Positions 5,419 to 7,259 of a DNA stretch of 7,259 bases are shown piece by piece. The stretch is from Rhodoferax sp. Its GTDB lineage: Bacteria > Pseudomonadota > Gammaproteobacteria > Burkholderiales > Burkholderiaceae_C. The notes under the pieces are model-generated. The model searched no databases. It saw only the letters and a list, made by a program, of their open reading frames with translations, and was not told where the DNA came from. How positions within the stretch are numbered: the first letter of the stretch is position 1; each line of letters starts with the position of its first letter. The stretch is taken from the NCBI GenBank assembly GCA_030683195.1, contig JAUXQA010000269.1:1-7259 (forward strand), written 5' to 3'. The translations under genes and the position numbers were made by a program.

Positions 5419-5436
5419 GACGGGTGAAGACCCGTC
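5419..5436 (+). terminator. Hairpin after cheZ, possible weak terminator or attenuator
   Basis: GACGGGT and ACCCGTC form a perfect 7-bp stem around a GAAG loop, starting 13 bases after the cheZ stop. The sequence after it (TTATCCGCCTTTAGTTT) has only a broken T-tract. It may lower read-through from cheYZ into flhBA or stabilise the 3' end of the upstream message. Confidence 0.4.
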
Positions 5437-5489
5437 TTATCCGCCTTTAGTTTGCGCGGTGCCTGATGACAATGAAGAGAACTACACAG

Positions 5490-5499
5490 TCTCTCTCTC
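5490..5499 (+). promoter_or_regulatory. (TC)5 tract abutting the flhB start in place of a ribosome binding site
   Basis: Five TC units end directly at the flhB ATG, so no purine Shine-Dalgarno exists at normal distance. The nearest purine run, GAAGAGA at 5474-5480, is 19 bases away and can pair with the TC tract (AGAGA with TCTCT). Confidence 0.4.
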
Positions 5500-6663
5500 A
5501 TGGAATCAAGCAGTCAGGATCGCGATTTACCAGCCTCCCAGCAGAAGCTTGACAAAGCACGCGGTGACGGGCAGGTCGCTCGTTCTCGCGACTTGGGCCA
5601 CTTGGCGGTTTTGGGGAGTGGTGCTCTCAGCATCGCGGCTTTGGCCCCAGAAATGCTTGACCTCCTCAAGAGAAACCTGAGTCAACAACTCGCCTTCACC
5701 GCGACAGAACTCGTCAAGCCAGAAACCATGCTTGGCCGAGCGCAAGAGATGGTCGTTGCGGGTCTGATTGGATGCATTATTTTTGCAGCCATTATTGGTG
5801 CGGTTGCCATGCTCAGCGCCGTGGGGGCAGGAGGCTGGGTAACCAGTTTAAAACCCATCACACCCGACTTCAGCCGTTTGAATCCTTTGAAAGGCTTGAC
5901 CCAACTTGTCAGCAAGGACAAACTTACAGACGTTCTGAAAATGAGCTTCATCACCGCCGTACTGTTTGTCGTTGCCACGGTGTATTTGAAGTCGGGTATT
6001 TCCGAATTATCCATGCTGGTTTTGCAGCCTTCATCGTCATCCTTGGTACGCCTTGCCGAGTGGCTAAAAGTGGGCATGGGTTTGTTAATGGTTGTGATTT
6101 TGTTGGTGGCCATGATCGACGTGCCACTCCAGGCATTTCTGCATGGCTCCAAACTGAAAATGTCGCACCAGGAGGTCAAGGAGGAAGGCAAAGAGGCCAA
6201 CGGCAATCCACTTATCAAAAACAAACTTCGTCAACGCCAGCGCGAAATTTCACAAGGTGCCAGTGTGGGCGCCGTCCCGAAGGCCGATTTCGTGCTGATG
6301 AATCCGACCCACTTTGCTGTTGCCATCAAATACGATGAGAAAACCATGCATGCGCCTCAAGTGGTATCCAAAGGTGCGGATTTGCTGGCGTTCAAAATTC
6401 GGGATATCGCCAAGAACAATTCGATTCCAGTGATTCAGTCGCCCATGCTGGCCCGTGCCTTGTATGCGCATGCAGAGATTGACCAGGACATTCCTGCAAG
6501 CTTGTATACCGCCGTAGCCCAGGTGCTGGCCTACATCTACCGACTCAAGGCTGCCCTGCGCGGCGACAGCCCGATGCCCGGAGAGCCGCCACAGCCCTTT
6601 GTACCACCCGAGCTTGACCCCTTGTCCAAGGTTATCGCCAACACACGAACCTCTTCGCCATGA
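5500..6663 (+). CDS. flhB: Flagellar type III export gate protein FlhB
   Basis: The 387-residue product (about 383 in Salmonella) is the inner-membrane export component that switches substrate class from rod/hook to filament after self-cleavage. The N-terminus MESSSQDRDLPASQQKLDKA fits betaproteobacterial FlhB and supports ATG 5500 despite the lack of a Shine-Dalgarno. Four membrane segments lie at about 33-52, 88-112, 148-165 and 189-208. The cytoplasmic domain opens with KMSHQEVKEEGKEANGNP and holds the autocleavage motif NPTH at 268-271, followed by FAVAIKYD. The C-terminal tail from about residue 354 is Pro-rich (SPMPGEPPQPFVPPELDPL). The gene follows cheZ after 94 bases containing a hairpin, and its stop overlaps the flhA start. 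Confidence 0.97.
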   Translation: MESSSQDRDLPASQQKLDKARGDGQVARSRDLGHLAVLGSGALSIAALAPEMLDLLKRNLSQQLAFTATELVKPETMLGRAQEMVVAGLIGCIIFAAIIGAVAMLSAVGAGGWVTSLKPITPDFSRLNPLKGLTQLVSKDKLTDVLKMSFITAVLFVVATVYLKSGISELSMLVLQPSSSSLVRLAEWLKVGMGLLMVVILLVAMIDVPLQAFLHGSKLKMSHQEVKEEGKEANGNPLIKNKLRQRQREISQGASVGAVPKADFVLMNPTHFAVAIKYDEKTMHAPQVVSKGADLLAFKIRDIAKNNSIPVIQSPMLARALYAHAEIDQDIPASLYTAVAQVLAYIYRLKAALRGDSPMPGEPPQPFVPPELDPLSKVIANTRTSSP

Positions 6664-7259
6664 ACTCATCAGTCAAAGCACTGCAAAAATGGTTTGGTGG
6701 GAATGCTGCCCTGATTCAGGGCGCAGCAGCGCCCATGCTGGTGGTTGCCATTTTGTCCATGATGGTGTTGCCGCTGCCCACTTGGTTGCTGGATACCTTT
6801 TTCACCGTCAACATTGCAGTGTCCTTGATGGTGATGATGGTTGCGGCCTATATGATTCGGCCACTTGATTTTGCGGCGTTCCCCGCTGTGCTTTTGTTAA
6901 CCACGCTGATGCGTCTGTCACTGAACGTGGCGTCAACCCGGGTTGTTTTGCTGGAAGGTCACACTGGTCCAGGCGCCGCCGGCGCCGTTATTGAAGCTTT
7001 TGGCCACTTCCTGATTGGTGGCAACTTCGCGGTGGGCCTGATTGTCTTCGCCATTTTGGTCGTCATCAACTTTGTGGTGGTGACCAAAGGAGCTGAGCGG
7101 ATTGCCGAGGTGTCCGCTCGTTTCGCTCTTGACGCGATGCCTGGCAAGCAAATGGCTGTCGACGCAGATTTGAATGCGGGTTTGATTGATGAGAAGGAAG
7201 CCAAACGCCGTCGCGCCGAGGTATCCGAAGAGGCGGACTTTTTTGGCTCTATGGATGGG
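6660..7259 (+). CDS. flhA: Flagellar type III export gate protein FlhA (N-terminal 200 residues, cut by window edge)
   Basis: The frame is open from ATG 6660 to the window edge, 200 codons of a protein that is normally near 690 residues. FlhA forms the nonameric export gate ring and couples proton flow to export. Hydrophobic segments lie at about 25-43, 46-66, 72-92 and 117-141. The conserved stretch RLSLNVASTR (85-94), LLEGHTGPGAAGAVIEAFGH (97-116) and the FHIPEP-family signature RIAEVSARFALDAMPGKQM (147-165) are all present, then DADLNAGLID. The last visible residues GSMDG include Asp199, which by alignment with the Salmonella wording probably is the conserved loop aspartate known as Asp208. 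The start overlaps the flhB stop as ATGA and has no Shine-Dalgarno of its own, so coupled translation is likely. Confidence 0.97.
   Translation, partial: MNSSVKALQKWFGGNAALIQGAAAPMLVVAILSMMVLPLPTWLLDTFFTVNIAVSLMVMMVAAYMIRPLDFAAFPAVLLLTTLMRLSLNVASTRVVLLEGHTGPGAAGAVIEAFGHFLIGGNFAVGLIVFAILVVINFVVVTKGAERIAEVSARFALDAMPGKQMAVDADLNAGLIDEKEAKRRRAEVSEEADFFGSMDG

Noticed and set aside
5444..5468. TTTAGTTT followed by GCCTGATGA as a sigma28 promoter for flhB
   Set aside because: Box similarity is fair, but the spacing is about 7 bases rather than 11, so it should not work as such.
5682..6338. Long ORFs on both strands inside flhB
   Set aside because: flhB is unambiguous with NPTH and membrane segments; these frames are shadows of its codon bias.

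Overview
The window is the start of a large flagellar and chemotaxis gene cluster from a betaproteobacterium, most likely of the order Burkholderiales and perhaps a Rhodoferax-like member of the Comamonadaceae. This placement is inferred from three things: the FlhDC master regulator, the gene order flhDC-motAB-cheYZ-flhBA, and the wording of the proteins (for example an FlhB N-terminus reading LPASQQKL where enterobacterial proteins have the TEAPTP-type motif). No mobile element, RNA gene or CRISPR array was seen.

Layout. Positions 1-932 (minus strand) hold most of a flagellin lysine-N-methylase gene (fliB) that runs off the left edge. A 244-base intergenic stretch (933-1176) separates it from the divergent flhD and flhC. 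A 423-base stretch (2090-2512) follows. It carries a probable small single-pass membrane protein gene on the minus strand, a perfect 22-base palindrome and candidate overlapping divergent promoters. Then, all on the plus strand, come motA-motB, cheY-cheZ (GTGA overlap), flhB and the first 200 codons of flhA (ATGA overlap with flhB), which runs off the right edge.

How it works together. FlhD and FlhC form the activator of early flagellar genes. FlhB and FlhA are membrane components of the flagellar type III export gate. MotA and MotB form the proton-driven stator. CheY-P binds the motor switch to change rotation and CheZ dephosphorylates it. FliB methylates lysines of flagellin after it is made. 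All key residues I could place are intact: FlhD Cys65, the four FlhC zinc cysteines, MotA Arg92/Glu100/Pro175/Pro224, MotB Asp34, CheY Asp56/Thr86/Lys108, CheZ Asp140/Gln144 and the FlhB NPTH cleavage site. The genes therefore look functional.

The core is an ordinary, well-known system; I do not see a wholly new one. The parts worth a second look are the placement of fliB back to back with the master regulator, a possible 35-residue leader ORF with an excellent ribosome binding site upstream of flhD, the antisense small membrane ORF between flhC and motA, and several translation-start oddities: no Shine-Dalgarno at motA, motB or flhB, a (TC)5 tract abutting the flhB start, and a G7 run at the start of motB.
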